Source: Calonectria ilicicola
Taxonomy: Eukaryota; Ascomycota; Sordariomycetes; Hypocreales; Nectriaceae
Direction: 5' to 3'
DNA: 64,000 bases
Assembly: GCA_020809705.1 (NCBI GenBank)
Contig: CP085835.1
Location: 2,108,001 to 2,172,000 of the forward strand
Under the pieces are notes generated by a model. The model made no database searches and was not told the origin of the DNA. It was given only the letters and a program-made list of their open reading frames with translations. The position numbers and the translations under genes are program-made. Position 1 is the first letter of the stretch; every line of letters starts with the position of its first letter. This document shows, in pieces, positions 44,801 through 56,026 of the stretch.

Positions 44801-46960
44801 GTCAAGTTGCTTCTGGGCAATGGAGCTAAAGTTAATATTAGGGACGTTAATGGATGGACCCCGCTTAATTCCGCAGTAGAAAGCGGCTGTTTTGAAGCCG
44901 TTGAGCTGCTATTAGAAAAGGAGGCTAATCTTGAGATTGAGACTACTACTGGGTGGACGCCACTTCATCGTGCTGCATATAGTGGCCATTTCGACATTGC
45001 TAAACTGCTTCTGGAGCATGGGTCTAATATTGATGCTAAAAGCTATCGCTATTTGTATCCGATTCACTTGGCGGCAATCAAAGGCCACGTTGAAATTCTT
45101 AAATTACTCCTGGAATATGGCTGCGAGACTCAACCCAAAGATGACAAGGGTTCCGCCCCACTATCCCACGCAGCATTCGGGGGCCACTATGGCGTTGTCA
45201 AGGTACTTCTGGAAAATGGATCCGATATTGAGATGCAGGATAATCAAGGGTCGACTCCGCTTAATTCTGCAGCAGAATCCGGTGGTTTAGAAGTCATTAA
45301 ACTGCTTCTGAAAGAAGGAGCTAATGTCATGACTAAGAATCATAACAAGCGGTCGCCGCTCTTCAATGCATCAAAGAGAGGCCATGTGGACGCTGTTGAA
45401 CTGCTTCTACAAGAAGGATCCGATATTGAAGACAAAGACTGTGATGGAATAACGCCTCTCATTGCTGCCGCTGGAGCTGGCGAACTTGGAGTCGTTAAAC
45501 TACTTTTAGAGAAGGGATCAGATATAGAGGCCACAGATGATTACGGCTACACACCGCTCTTTGATGCTTCGGCTAATGGTCATCTTCAAGTCACCCAACT
45601 GCTTTTGCAACATGGATCAGATATCAAGACCAAGAATAATGAAGGCTCCACGCCGCTCTGGATTGCTTCAGAACACGGCCATCTTAAACTAGTTAAACTC
45701 CTTTTACAACATGGATCGGATATTAACATTAAAGGCAATAATGGCGCCACACCACTTCTCATCGCCTCCGAAAACGGCCATTTTGAAGTTGTCAGATTTC
45801 TTTTGCAGCAACGATTGGATATTGATGTCAGGAATGATGATGGCACCACGCCCCTTCTCATCGCTTCACAAAATGGCCATCTTAAACTAGTTGAACTTCT
45901 TTTACAACATGGGTCGGATATCAACATTAGAGACAATGATGGCGCTACACCACTTCTCGTTGCTTCGGAAAACGGCCATTTTGAAGTCATCAAGCTTCTT
46001 TTACAGAAAGGATCGGATATTAATGTTAAAGATAATGATGGCGACACACCACTTCTCATTGCTTCCGGAAACGGACATTTTGAAGTTGTAAAATATCTTT
46101 TACAGCAAGGATCGGATATTGATACTAAAAATGATTCTGGCACCACACCGCTCCTCACTGCTTCAGTAAATGGGCATATTGAAATTGTCGAGTTTCTTTT
46201 GCATCAAGGATTGAGTATTGAAACCGAGGATGATTACGGATCAACACCGCTTACCGCTGCGTCAGAAAGTGGAAACCTTGAGCTTGTTGAGTTACTTCTA
46301 GAAAAGATCTCCAAAACAAGCACCGAGGAATGCGAGGCACAGGGTTCATGCAATGTCGTGTTAGATAAACACAATCAACATGGAATGGTCAAAAGAATTC
46401 CCGAAAAAGTCCCCCAACCAAGATCCCATCTTGCTGACTGGTGTGGACGCACACCCTTATTTTTTGCCGCAATGTATGGGTATGCCGACATAGTACGGCT
46501 TTTTCTTGAGCGAAGCACATGTTCCATTGACGCGACAGATTGGTATGGATCGAGCCCATTCCTCGTTACTGTCAAACATGGCCATGTTGGAGTAGTCCAG
46601 CAATTACTCGATTTTCATGACATTGACCTAAATGCCAAAGATAAATCCGGTCACAACCCCATCTGGTGGGCTAGGACTCAAGGTCATGCACAAATTGTGG
46701 AACTTCTGCTTCGGCAAGCAGAGAAAAAAGGCATTTGCATAGATGACACTGAGCCTATACATAGCTGCAGCCCACCCCCGCTTGAACAATGGGATGGGTA
46801 CTGCGATGTCTGTGTGCTGTTTGTGCCTATCAATTGCACTCATTACACATGTGAGGACTGCTCTAAGGAATTGCTGATCTGTCTGATGTGCTATGAGGCT
46901 GGGGGTAGGTGCCCGAAAACTTCTGATAGTGGGAAAACACATAAAATGGTATTGGATTAA
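41824..46960 (+). CDS. NLR-like receptor: HeLo-like, NACHT, ankyrin repeats, ZZ finger
   Basis: Three exons (41824-42361, 42414-42491, 42543-46960) give 1,677 residues. The N-terminus (residues 1-150: AVGIAGLCGLFSTCLEGLEAI, then LETQFRAQKLRLQKWGQAVG) matches the HeLo pattern of HET-S/sesB-type membrane-targeting cell-death domains. A NACHT NTPase follows, with Walker A GPAGFGKT (267-274) and Walker B LALDGVDE (362-369). About 26 ankyrin repeats occupy 715-1600: 23 in a block, a 36-residue insertion, then three more. The tail (1625-1665) has a ZZ-like pattern (CDVC, YTCEDC, LICLMC). In known fungal NLRs the repeat array senses a ligand, NACHT oligomerises and HeLo kills or compartmentalises the cell. 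Intron 2 is 51 nt and stop-free, so retention would stay in frame. Confidence 0.92.
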
Positions 46961-49223
46961 GGTGCCTTTGGATGGAAAAATAAACTACGGTTCCTGGGTG
47001 GCACATAACCAATGTAGCTACTTGACTCAGTAATTGGGGCGTGTTTGAACTGCTCCGACCTTGTTCGTCACAGCCAACCATGAGCGCTCCAGAAAGAACG
47101 CAACAATTTTCTTGTTTTTGAGTGATTTAATTTCGCTACCGTCGGGTGTGTATCCCCTTACTAGATCGTTGCCAAACCGAAATCCACGAAGCACATCATG
47201 TCTCACCAGCCCCTCTTTCCTTCAATTCCATTCTTTTAACAGCGGTAGCGAAATTCATTAACCAGCATCTCAATGGCTAAAAGTGATCATTTCCGTAGCT
47301 TCTGAGTACTATTGGCTACACAAAATTATATGTTCCTCCTTTTTCAACCGCTGGCAATTACTACATTAAAATTATGCACCTACGTCGCGACAAAGAAAAT
47401 ACCCAAGAACTCGCTGCGGGCACCGAAAAACCATTTGAATGTGCTAGTTCGATGAGCTGATCGGCTTATTTGGGAATATTTAAGAAAGCTCATATCCTCA
47501 TCTTAATAGTACTTACTTATTAAGAGAAAAGAAACTGGCACTTTTCGCTATTGTACAAGAACAAGGCACAAATCGCCATAATTGGAAATAAATCATGCTT
47601 TTTTGGGCATCGATTCCGACAGTCAGTTTATCCAGATGGATAGAACTTTTGTTATGCATTATGAACAAGAATTTTGTTTAAAAATAATGATCAATTGCTG
47701 ATCTCGTTGGATTAGGCAACAAACTTACAGGAACTATGTTTACACAATCCATCGTGATCTGGGGCATCGTCTCTATTTCGAGGGGGAAAAAAGAGGCCCG
47801 ATCCACCTGTTAGCCCAGCATCATTGGTTGCCCAGCCTAGAGGTGGAAACCGACTCAAGAGCTGAAAATTCCGCTAATTCTCGCTAAATGACCAGGTTGT
47901 AAATAGACTTTGGGATCATCGGTCAAAGCTTCCTCCAAAACGCGATAGTGTCCACTCTCGGGTGAGACAATGGGTCCAGGAGGAGTACGAAAAAAAAATT
48001 ACCGCAGCTATACGTGCTGGTGCACAATTATGGAATCTATAGTTGCAAGATCTTTATCTGTTCATACCAGTAAGGTTAGTAATGGTTCTTATGTGGTCAC
48101 AGCAAGGGAAATTCGAAGTAGAATAAAAATATGTGTTGAACTATTTGCATTGCTATATATTGCTCTACAAATTTCGAGGGTCTCGCTTATTGACTTGAAG
48201 GCAGTATTCTTCTAAATGCCTAGAAGCATTGGTTGGATACGTAGCAGCCGAGCGAATTTCTCCTATTGCCTAACCGCGCCATTTTTGTGGAAATATTGAG
48301 CCTAATCCGATCGATCTAAAGTTTACTACCGTATTATCGACTCGAGTATGTTGGTACATTCACCCAACAACCTCTAAGTTAGAACCAATTTACTCAGTTG
48401 ACTAACAACGTATGTTTCCTAACTCATATTAAATCTCACCGCTTTTCAATTTCGCATTCTGATTGGAGATCTCGTAATCCGGTGCCACACATGAGTCCCT
48501 AACAAAAACGATTACCGATATCAGACCCACTTGAGCACGGCTTTGGAGAGGATAGCGTAAACGAGTACTGTTAATGGGCAATTCAACAACCGTTCCAACA
48601 TAACCTCTCTCGGCAAGCTTGTTGCCACAAGCTTTTATAGATTGAGCTCTTTTATTTACTAAAATAGAATGATCATCTGAATCGCATTGTCATCTTAGAT
48701 AGCGTATGCCCCGGAAACTAGCCGTTTCTCGCAAGCTAGTGAAGGAAGGTGAAAAATGCCTAGTTGGGCGGTTTTTTTCCTTTGAAGGTATAATTGATCT
48801 CATAAGATTTGATTTTTGAATTCATTGTGCTGTCAACAATACCAGAAGGTTGTCTGGCCCTTTCTTCCATCTTCAACATGAGAACCAACATCCATCTACG
48901 TGGATGACTAAGCGGCTCATATCTATGTCCAAGGCGAATAATTTGATAGTGAATATCGCCGTAATTTCCGTTTCACCGGCGGACATTGTTGACATATCCG
49001 AAATACCGATTACGAAGAGGAAAGACTGAGATCCAAGTTATGGCCGCGTGGAAAGGATTGTTATAAAAGAAGCATCTTAAAGTGTCTATCTGATCATCAT
49101 CAAACTCCAGTCAGCTGTGTCTTCTATTGATTCCAACTCGGACTAAAAGCGAAAATCTGTCTTTTTCATCGCTAATTCTCTAGGAAAAAAATTGAGCTTA
49201 ACAGGATTTGTATACCTATTACC
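46961..49223. other. 2.3-kb AT-rich intergenic region
   Basis: Nothing gene-like: short ORFs only, AT-rich with scattered stops in all frames. The right end contains the promoter of the FAD monooxygenase, including a TATA box. Confidence 0.5.
49062..49069 (+). promoter_or_regulatory. TATA box of the FAD monooxygenase gene
   Basis: TATAAAAG about 155 bp upstream of ATG 49224 on the coding strand. Confidence 0.45.
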
Positions 49224-50991
49224 ATGGCCACTTCTGGAAACTTATCCGATGTGCCTGAGGCCCCCGTGGCAACTCACGAGAACGTTTTTGTGGATGGAGT
49301 TCTTCGTTATCCCTCAACCGGCGTGAAGGTTGTTATCGTGGGAGGAGGACCTGGTGGCTACTTCACCGCTCTTGAGTGTTGGAGAAAGGGACATGATGTT
49401 GAAGTCCTGGAGAAGAATGGTGACAACTCGCCTATTGGTATGAAACAACCATTTTATTGCACACCAACGGTTCATAGCATCTCAGTACTGACATTTCAAA
49501 ACAGGTGATTCTGTGTTTTTGAGCCCATCTGGATTGGCGACCCTGAAAGATTACCCCAACATGCTTCAGGACTACTTGAACTGCTCATGGGATTGCATCA
49601 CATCCTATCGCAAGCTTGGCGGAGAACTCGTCTCACCCCTTTTGGAGTTTGAATGGAACAGACCTGATGTCCCACAGCACTCTGCATGGCCATTGCGAAT
49701 TCGCACAATGGTTGCTCGCGCAGGCATGAATTCCATGTTGTACAATCAAGCTTTGCGACTTGGAATCCCAGTCACGTTCAATGTAAACATTGTTGACTAT
49801 GTTGAGAATGCCGATGGAAAAACTGCCACCGCAGTGGCTGATGATGGTCGTCGATTTACCGGTGATATCGTAGTCGCTGCGGATGGACTCGGCACCAAGT
49901 CCAATCGAGCAGTTTTGGGTGAACCACTAAGAGCCGTACCCACAGGATTTGCTATTGCTCGAGTCCTATATGATCCTAGGACGATCAAAAACTCGCCGAT
50001 CGTTGAGAAGGCATTGAGCGAATTGAAGCGATCAGAGCTTCGATCATACTCAGGGTACGTTCACCAATTTAACTCACGGTGGAGTATTTCGTTTCAGTTA
50101 CGCTAAAAATGATATTTTAGAGATCACTTTCACTGCGTTTCTGTTGTAGCAAAAGATATCGTCCTAATTGGTTTGACCACTCAGGTAAGACTACTTACTA
50201 AATCTTTTTCACAGAAGAGCCTAGCTAATGATGTAAAATTGCGCAGGACGACGGATCAGCTGCAGAGTCTTGGTCAACAGGAATCACAACTAGCGATTTC
50301 CTCGCACGATTGCCAAACACAGATCAATGGGACCCGTTGATTCTCGAGTTAATTCGTAATATTCCCGATAACCAATTGGTCAGCTGGAAGCTGTGCTGGC
50401 GCGACCCACAGTCCAAATGGACGACTCCTGGTGGACGAATCCTTCAACTAGGAGATTCTGCCCATGCGTTCGTGCCATCCTCCATTATGGGCGCAACAAC
50501 CGCACTGGAAGATTCCCAATCTCTGGCCGAGTGTCTGCGACTGGCTGGTAAGGAAGAGGCCAACATTGGAGTTAAGATCCATGAACTTCTGCGGTATGTT
50601 TATTCACCCATCCCCTGCTGCTCGGCCTAGTGCTGACAAATATGTTCAACCGTTTAGACTTCAGAGAGTATCTATTTTACAACGCTTGGGCGTTGTTAAT
50701 CGCCGAGAGATGCACCATGACGGCGGCATGGAAGACACTTTCAAGAATGCTACTGCCTCCGGCCCTATGGGCATGGCCAAGTGGATTTGGACGCATAACG
50801 CAGGACTATATGCCAACGAAAGATTTTCTGAGGCCAAAGAACACTTGAAGAGCGGCTCGCCTTTTGAGCACAGAAATATTCCAAAGGGCTTCAAGTGGGA
50901 ACCATGGTCTATGGAAGAGGAGATGGAGAAGGAGCGACAAGGCATTGTTACTCCTGACTTGAAAATGAATGGTGATTGGAGTATCTACTAA
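49224..50991 (+). CDS. FAD-dependent monooxygenase (salicylate-hydroxylase-like)
   Basis: Five exons (49224-49437, 49505-50054, 50121-50184, 50247-50593, 50658-50991) give 502 residues, introns 62-67 nt. The Rossmann FAD motif GGGPGG (40-45) with the acidic residue about 20 on (VEVLEKN) sits near the N-terminus. GDIVVAADGLG (about 191-201) is the DG motif shared by group-A flavin hydroxylases, and LQLGDSAHAF (about 343-352) is the GD motif contacting FAD ribose. All three hallmarks are present, so it should be a class-A aromatic or polyketide hydroxylase using NAD(P)H and O2. The C-terminal 110 residues are polar and Trp-rich. Substrate unknown; its neighbours (hydrolase, secreted propeller) lie in the same orientation. 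Confidence 0.92.
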
Positions 50992-51877
50992 GAGAGTAAT
51001 GCTGGTTATTTTTTTTAAGAATCCTGAGTGGGTCATCCTCGTCATGCATTTGTAGCTGCACATCTGTATTTTGATTTTAAATAGACTATATAGAACTAGA
51101 AAAATATATTCCGTGAATTTTTAGAAGCCATAATCCCAAAGAAACACCAATACTTGCGTAGTGATAATTAGCCCCGTCAAGGAACTTTAGGGTAAGAAAC
51201 TAAAAATCGTGAGATCTTCAGGGGATGATGTACTAATAATAATGTGAAGGATGGCTGTTTAAAAAATCCGTAAAAGATTTATGGGAGTGATGGATAGGAT
51301 CTATGCAGCAATCAATTAATGGTTTGACCTGTAAAGCCACGGTATACATGATTGCCGAAAGCTACTCCTAAAGCAACATGGTGGGATAGGTGCGAGAAAT
51401 TCTCGTTGTGGCATTTTTATGATACTAATTTCCTAATTGTGCTTTTGGGTGGCTTTATCGTAATAGTCTAGGGATTGTTGATTATGATTCTAAACCACCG
51501 CTTCTAAATGACTGGATTCTCGGCTCACAGACTCCAAAAATGGTCAGGTTTTGCCGTAGAAGGAGGGGGCCCTTTTTGCACAGCCGCAATTGGCTGATGC
51601 AAACAGCGACATCATCGTTCGCACGGACCGGCTCCAAGAGGAGTAACTTCTCGGATTTGCCGAGCCGAGAGAATGATGACAGGAAGATAGCGACGTTACG
51701 ACTACTTCTCCGCTTTCCAAACCACACGTCGCTGAAATTGATCATTTTCTCACAATATAAAAATCGCCAAAAGTTGGAGCACCCTCAAAAAGATCTTGTG
51801 TACACGCGTCTTTTTACCCAACCTACACTTTATTTGATAACAGCTCATTGGCAAGATTGCCACTTGTACACCGCAAT
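50992..51877. other. Intergenic, no gene seen
   Basis: 3' side of the monooxygenase and promoter of the alpha/beta hydrolase. AT-rich until about 51480. Short ORFs unsupported. Confidence 0.5.
51756..51763 (+). promoter_or_regulatory. TATA box of the alpha/beta hydrolase gene
   Basis: TATAAAAA about 120 bp upstream of ATG 51878 on the coding strand. Confidence 0.45.
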
Positions 51878-52946
51878 ATGCCTCCTCCTCTACCACCAGG
51901 ATCCCAGACATTGGTCTACTCCAAGGTTGATGACCATGAGATCCGTATGGATTACTACCTACCAAGCAGCCCTAGTGGAAGTCTTCCGGTGATTGTTTAC
52001 TATCATGGTGGTGGAATGACTGCTGGGTCACGAAAGAGCATGGGTTTTCCGTATTGGATGCACAGTAAGACGCAGCATCTCTTATTGACTCATTGCTTCT
52101 CGTCCCTTCACGTGCTAACACTCAGCAGAGCATTGCCAAGAAAAGGGCTACATCTTCGTTTCTGCTGATTATCGGCTCTGCCATCCATGTACCGGACTTG
52201 ACCAGATTGAGGATGCAAAAGCCCTGCTTAGCTTTCTTGCGTCAGAGGAATTTAAAAAAGTCCTGCCCGACTCGGCATCAGTCGACACCAACCGCATTGT
52301 TGTCAGCGGATTTTCGGCAGGAGCCTACTCTGCCCGCGCAGCATGCGTTTATGCAGAACCTAAACCGGCTGCTCTTTTTACGGTGTATGGAACGGGTGGT
52401 GATTTGCTTTTGGACCACTGGACCACAGCGCGAGGCCCAACTCCGATCGCCAAACACGTGGATCTCGACCGGGTCCCCGAGATCCTCGCCGACAAGACGG
52501 TGGTGAGCGACGACACAGAAACATCAGGATTCATTTCTGGCCGCTTTGCGCTTACAGTCCGCTGGGAAATTGATGGAACATTTCTAGATGGCTGCTTTGG
52601 AAAGCCAGGTTTGGGTGCGGAGCTTAATCAGGTAAAATATGCGGACAGGGCGGCATCCATTCCAAAAGACGTTAGAAATGGATTTTTGCAGCTTTTTGTG
52701 ACCGACAAGTATCCACCATCAGTATTTGTCCATGGCACAGCGGACGAGGTTGTCCCCGATACAGAAAGCATCAACCAGCATGAGCAACTGAAGAAATTGG
52801 GCGTCAAGACAGAACTTTCGCTTGTTGAAGGTGGAGGCCACGGGCTCATCGAGTTTGGTTCTGGCTTTCCACCCAAACCTGCCCCAGGTTCGATGGAAGC
52901 TTACAACAAGGCGCTTGCGTTTATCGAAGAGGTATTGTCGAAATAG
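51878..52946 (+). CDS. Alpha/beta hydrolase (HSL/kynurenine-formamidase-like)
   Basis: Two exons (51878-52064, 52129-52946) with a 64-nt intron (GCTAAC branch site, phase 1) give 334 residues. The oxyanion-hole motif HGGG (43-46), the nucleophile elbow SGFSAG with Ser about 125, an Asp in GTADE (about 268) and His in GGGHG (about 300) complete a catalytic triad. The order fits alpha/beta-hydrolase fold 3 esterases or formamidases acting on small esters or amides. No signal peptide, so it is intracellular. It follows the FAD monooxygenase in the same direction and could process the same compound class, but this is inference. Confidence 0.92.
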
Positions 52947-53574
52947 TCATGTAGGTTTAGTTTAATGGTACACGTCAGGTGATTTTGAGGCAATGCATCC
53001 ACTGCTCAATGCGGCCGTTGACTCGCGGCCTTCTTTAGCTAGTTCAACTGCAAGCGCCGTGATGCGAAATTACAGGGGTCGAAGGCCATAGAGATTCATT
53101 ACAATCGAGGGCGACCACCTTTATCCCGCACCCGATTTCCGTTTCGGTTTTCTGCGATACATTCTCCGATGTTTGCAAGGTCCATGTGTTGAATATGACA
53201 TCAAAGTCATCTCTCGGACAAGCTTGCGGTCGATGATAGACCGCCACAATACGAATGGGGCTCCACTACATTCCACCAATGGCTTGGACATTACCCGAAG
53301 CTGAAGCCCCCTCCATCGGAAAATCCGGCAGCGTTTGGACCACTGAGAAATTGACACTGCCTCCATGGACGTTAGTGGAACCCAGGCATTGACGTCTCTC
53401 GAAGAGTGTTGTTTCATGCAGGTCCTAGCACTTCGCGGAGCCAATCCAGACGGACGCAATTGTAAGAGCTGTCATCGTCGTAGAATGATTCAAAGTAGTA
53501 AAACGTATAAAATCAATGCTGATCTGCTGCTTGGTGATGAAGAGCAAGCTCCAAAAGACAAGTTGAACTACACC
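52947..53574. other. Intergenic and possible 5' UTR of the propeller gene
   Basis: The coding frame stays open from 53365 to the chosen start, but the ATG at 53575 opens a clear signal peptide while the upstream extension has no conserved or secretion-like character. It is read here as 5' UTR and promoter. Confidence 0.45.
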
Positions 53575-55602
53575 ATGATGCGTGGTCTTGTCGCAACCAC
53601 CGCCGTTTTTTGGGGGCTCACATTGCCTTCGGTGTTAGCAGACTGTCCCTATGCTCGGCAGAGCGATGCAAGTGCCGACCAGGCGTCTCCACACCAGACC
53701 TATGGGAGCGACAGCCTGCATCAGGGAGCTCCCAATGGCAAGAAGGGTGTTTTTTACACGAATCGCATCGCTCCTGGCACATCTGAGCTGCACGTTGCTG
53801 ATGCAGACGGCACCAACGAACAGCCTTTGTTGTCCAATCCTGTCTACGAATACCACGCGACATTCTCACCGGACGGACAATGGATCATCTTCACGAGCGA
53901 GCGCAACGGAGATGGCAATTCGGATATTTTCCGGGTCCGAACTAACGGCTCGGACTTGCAAGAAATTGTAGCCACGTCTGCTGTGGAGGATAGCGCCGTT
54001 ATTTCTCCAAACGGAAAACAGGTGGCATATGTCTCCACTGCCAACGGATACAAGGCCAATGTCTGGATTAAAGACCTGGAGACTGGCAAGGAATGGAACG
54101 TGACAGACACTAGCTTGACTACTTCCAATTCATCATTGCCGCAAGGCTATTTCCGACCATCTTGGTCTCCAGATGGTGAATGGATTGCCTTTTCCTCAGA
54201 TCGCAACTCGGGTTGGTATGGCCATGGTGATCCCGTCTTCCTCGGTCTCAGCGGCTGGGAGCACACCCAAGAGTTGTCTATCTACGTCATTCGACCAAAC
54301 GGAACCGATTTTCGCCAGATTGCCACCAAGAAGGATTACTCTTTAGGTTCCCCAACGTGGTCACCTGATGGCGAGCGAATCCTATACTACGAGATTACCC
54401 GAGAGGAGACTTGGGATGCCCATAGGCCCGAGTCTGTTGCCGCTGCTAATTCTACCTTGGTTTCAGTTGACTTTGCGACAGGCAAAAAGCGCAAGGTAGA
54501 GGTACCAGGCACCGGCGTCAAAACTTTTGGCCAGTACATCAACACCGACAACATTGGCTATCTCTTGAGGGGAGGCTCAAATGAGGGTATCTACACCACT
54601 AAGGGCACGTATGTCAATACAACAGACTCGACTGTCTCTGTCCGGTCACCCGCGTGGTCACCTGATGGAAAGAAAATGGTATATGAAAAGACTACCTGGG
54701 TGATTCGAGACTTGGAGAAGAAGATTTACAGCTGGGATGATGATTGGGAATACCGATTTATGGATGTATTCCCCCAAATGTCCTACCAGAATGATAGAAT
54801 AGCCTTCACCTCCAAGCAGGTCGGCAACTCTTCCATTATTGCAATTCCTATTAATGGAACCGAGGAGACGCTGGTCTACGATGCTCTGGCCAGCGACGTT
54901 GTGAACCCATCCATCGTCTCTCAGGGTCTAGCTGGTGCTTTCCAACCCTCATGGTCACAAGACGGTGAATGGATAACCACTGGAATCGGGTACTGGTTTC
55001 AATCTCGTGCACAAAGCGGCGGTTGGTTGGTTCGCGCCACAACCAATGGCTCATACTCTGAAGTCTTGACCAACAGCACAGAAACCCTCAGTAGCAACAG
55101 CACTGTTGTCAATTACGGCTTTCCCAGCTTTTCCCACGATGGGAAGAAAATTGTCTACCGAGTATGGGGTTATAATTCAAGTCAAGGCGACAAGACGCAG
55201 CTTGGACTTCGAGTCCTGGATCTCGAAACTAGGAAAGAGACGGTCCTTACCAACGACTGGGACAATCTACCATTCTTTTCGCCCGATGGAAAGAGAATAG
55301 TCTTCACCCGCAAGGTATCGGAGACCAATTACGATGTGTGCACGATTCGACCTGATGGAACTGATCTCAAGGTGCTGACCAGCAGCGGGGCAAACGACGC
55401 CCACGCCGTTTGGACCCACGATGGCCGCATCATGTACTCCACAGGCATGTACGGTTTTAAATATGAGTGCGCTCTTTACGATAAAACCTTTCAACCCTAT
55501 GGGCAGATTGCAATCATGAATGCAAACGGATCCAACAAGCGGATGCTTACTGACTCTATTTGGGAGGACTCGATGCCCATGTATGCGCCAAACAGCAGTT
55601 AA
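53575..55602 (+). CDS. Secreted TolB/PD40-like beta-propeller protein, intronless
   Basis: Single exon, 675 residues from ATG 53575. The signal peptide (MMRGLVATTAVFWGLTLPSVLA) precedes a long series of PD40-type repeats: FSPDGQWIIF, SPNGKQVAYV, WSPDGEWIAF, WSPDGERILY, WSPDGKKMVY, WSQDGEWITT, FSHDGKKIVY, FSPDGKRIVF. The SPDG-xx-hydrophobic pattern is that of bacterial TolB and tricorn-type beta-propellers. N-glycosylation sequons (NGT, NGS, NVT) are frequent. No hydrolase domain follows, so it is a propeller-only protein, presumably binding a polymer or acting as a scaffold outside the cell. Absence of introns in a window where most genes have them, plus a bacterial-type repeat, raises the possibility of ancient transfer. 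Confidence 0.88.
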   Translation: MMRGLVATTAVFWGLTLPSVLADCPYARQSDASADQASPHQTYGSDSLHQGAPNGKKGVFYTNRIAPGTSELHVADADGTNEQPLLSNPVYEYHATFSPDGQWIIFTSERNGDGNSDIFRVRTNGSDLQEIVATSAVEDSAVISPNGKQVAYVSTANGYKANVWIKDLETGKEWNVTDTSLTTSNSSLPQGYFRPSWSPDGEWIAFSSDRNSGWYGHGDPVFLGLSGWEHTQELSIYVIRPNGTDFRQIATKKDYSLGSPTWSPDGERILYYEITREETWDAHRPESVAAANSTLVSVDFATGKKRKVEVPGTGVKTFGQYINTDNIGYLLRGGSNEGIYTTKGTYVNTTDSTVSVRSPAWSPDGKKMVYEKTTWVIRDLEKKIYSWDDDWEYRFMDVFPQMSYQNDRIAFTSKQVGNSSIIAIPINGTEETLVYDALASDVVNPSIVSQGLAGAFQPSWSQDGEWITTGIGYWFQSRAQSGGWLVRATTNGSYSEVLTNSTETLSSNSTVVNYGFPSFSHDGKKIVYRVWGYNSSQGDKTQLGLRVLDLETRKETVLTNDWDNLPFFSPDGKRIVFTRKVSETNYDVCTIRPDGTDLKVLTSSGANDAHAVWTHDGRIMYSTGMYGFKYECALYDKTFQPYGQIAIMNANGSNKRMLTDSIWEDSMPMYAPNSS

Positions 55603-56026
55603 AAAGGGACGCGTGATGCACGGTAGCCGGCGATTATGTCTGGCTGGCAAGAATATTTGCACTTATTAAAAATGTAAGCGCGAGTTCAACTGGGTGGACC
55701 ACGAAGCAATTTTCTCTTGCTTGCGATCGGTATTTTACAACTCCTAAGATGTTCACATTGGTGCCTTTCGTATTGTAACAGATGTATTGCGAGGCACTTG
55801 AGTAATTTAAATGACTTGATGGGCTGTAATAGTTGGCTTGAATACACAGCAGGTATTTCATGATCTTTGGCTGATTATGTAGGTCGATGTAAATAATAGA
55901 AAGCAATTTCTATCGGGGATCACATGAAGTCTCGGTCTTAGGTTAGGTACCAAGGAATTGACTCGCTAGTATCCTACCATAGCTATATCTATATAGCATA
56001 AAATAAAAGAACATTTAGAACAAGCA
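55603..56026. other. Convergent 3' spacer
   Basis: Between the stop codons of the propeller (plus) and the F-box/LRR-like gene (minus). AT-rich, no gene seen. Confidence 0.5.

Noticed and set aside
45586..46158. Minus-strand 190-aa ORF within the ankyrin array
   Set aside because: Mirror frame of the repeated DNA; its periodic SDPCCKR pattern only reflects the ankyrin repeat unit.
47970..48215. 81-aa plus-strand ORF
   Set aside because: AT-rich context, no motif, no promoter signal.
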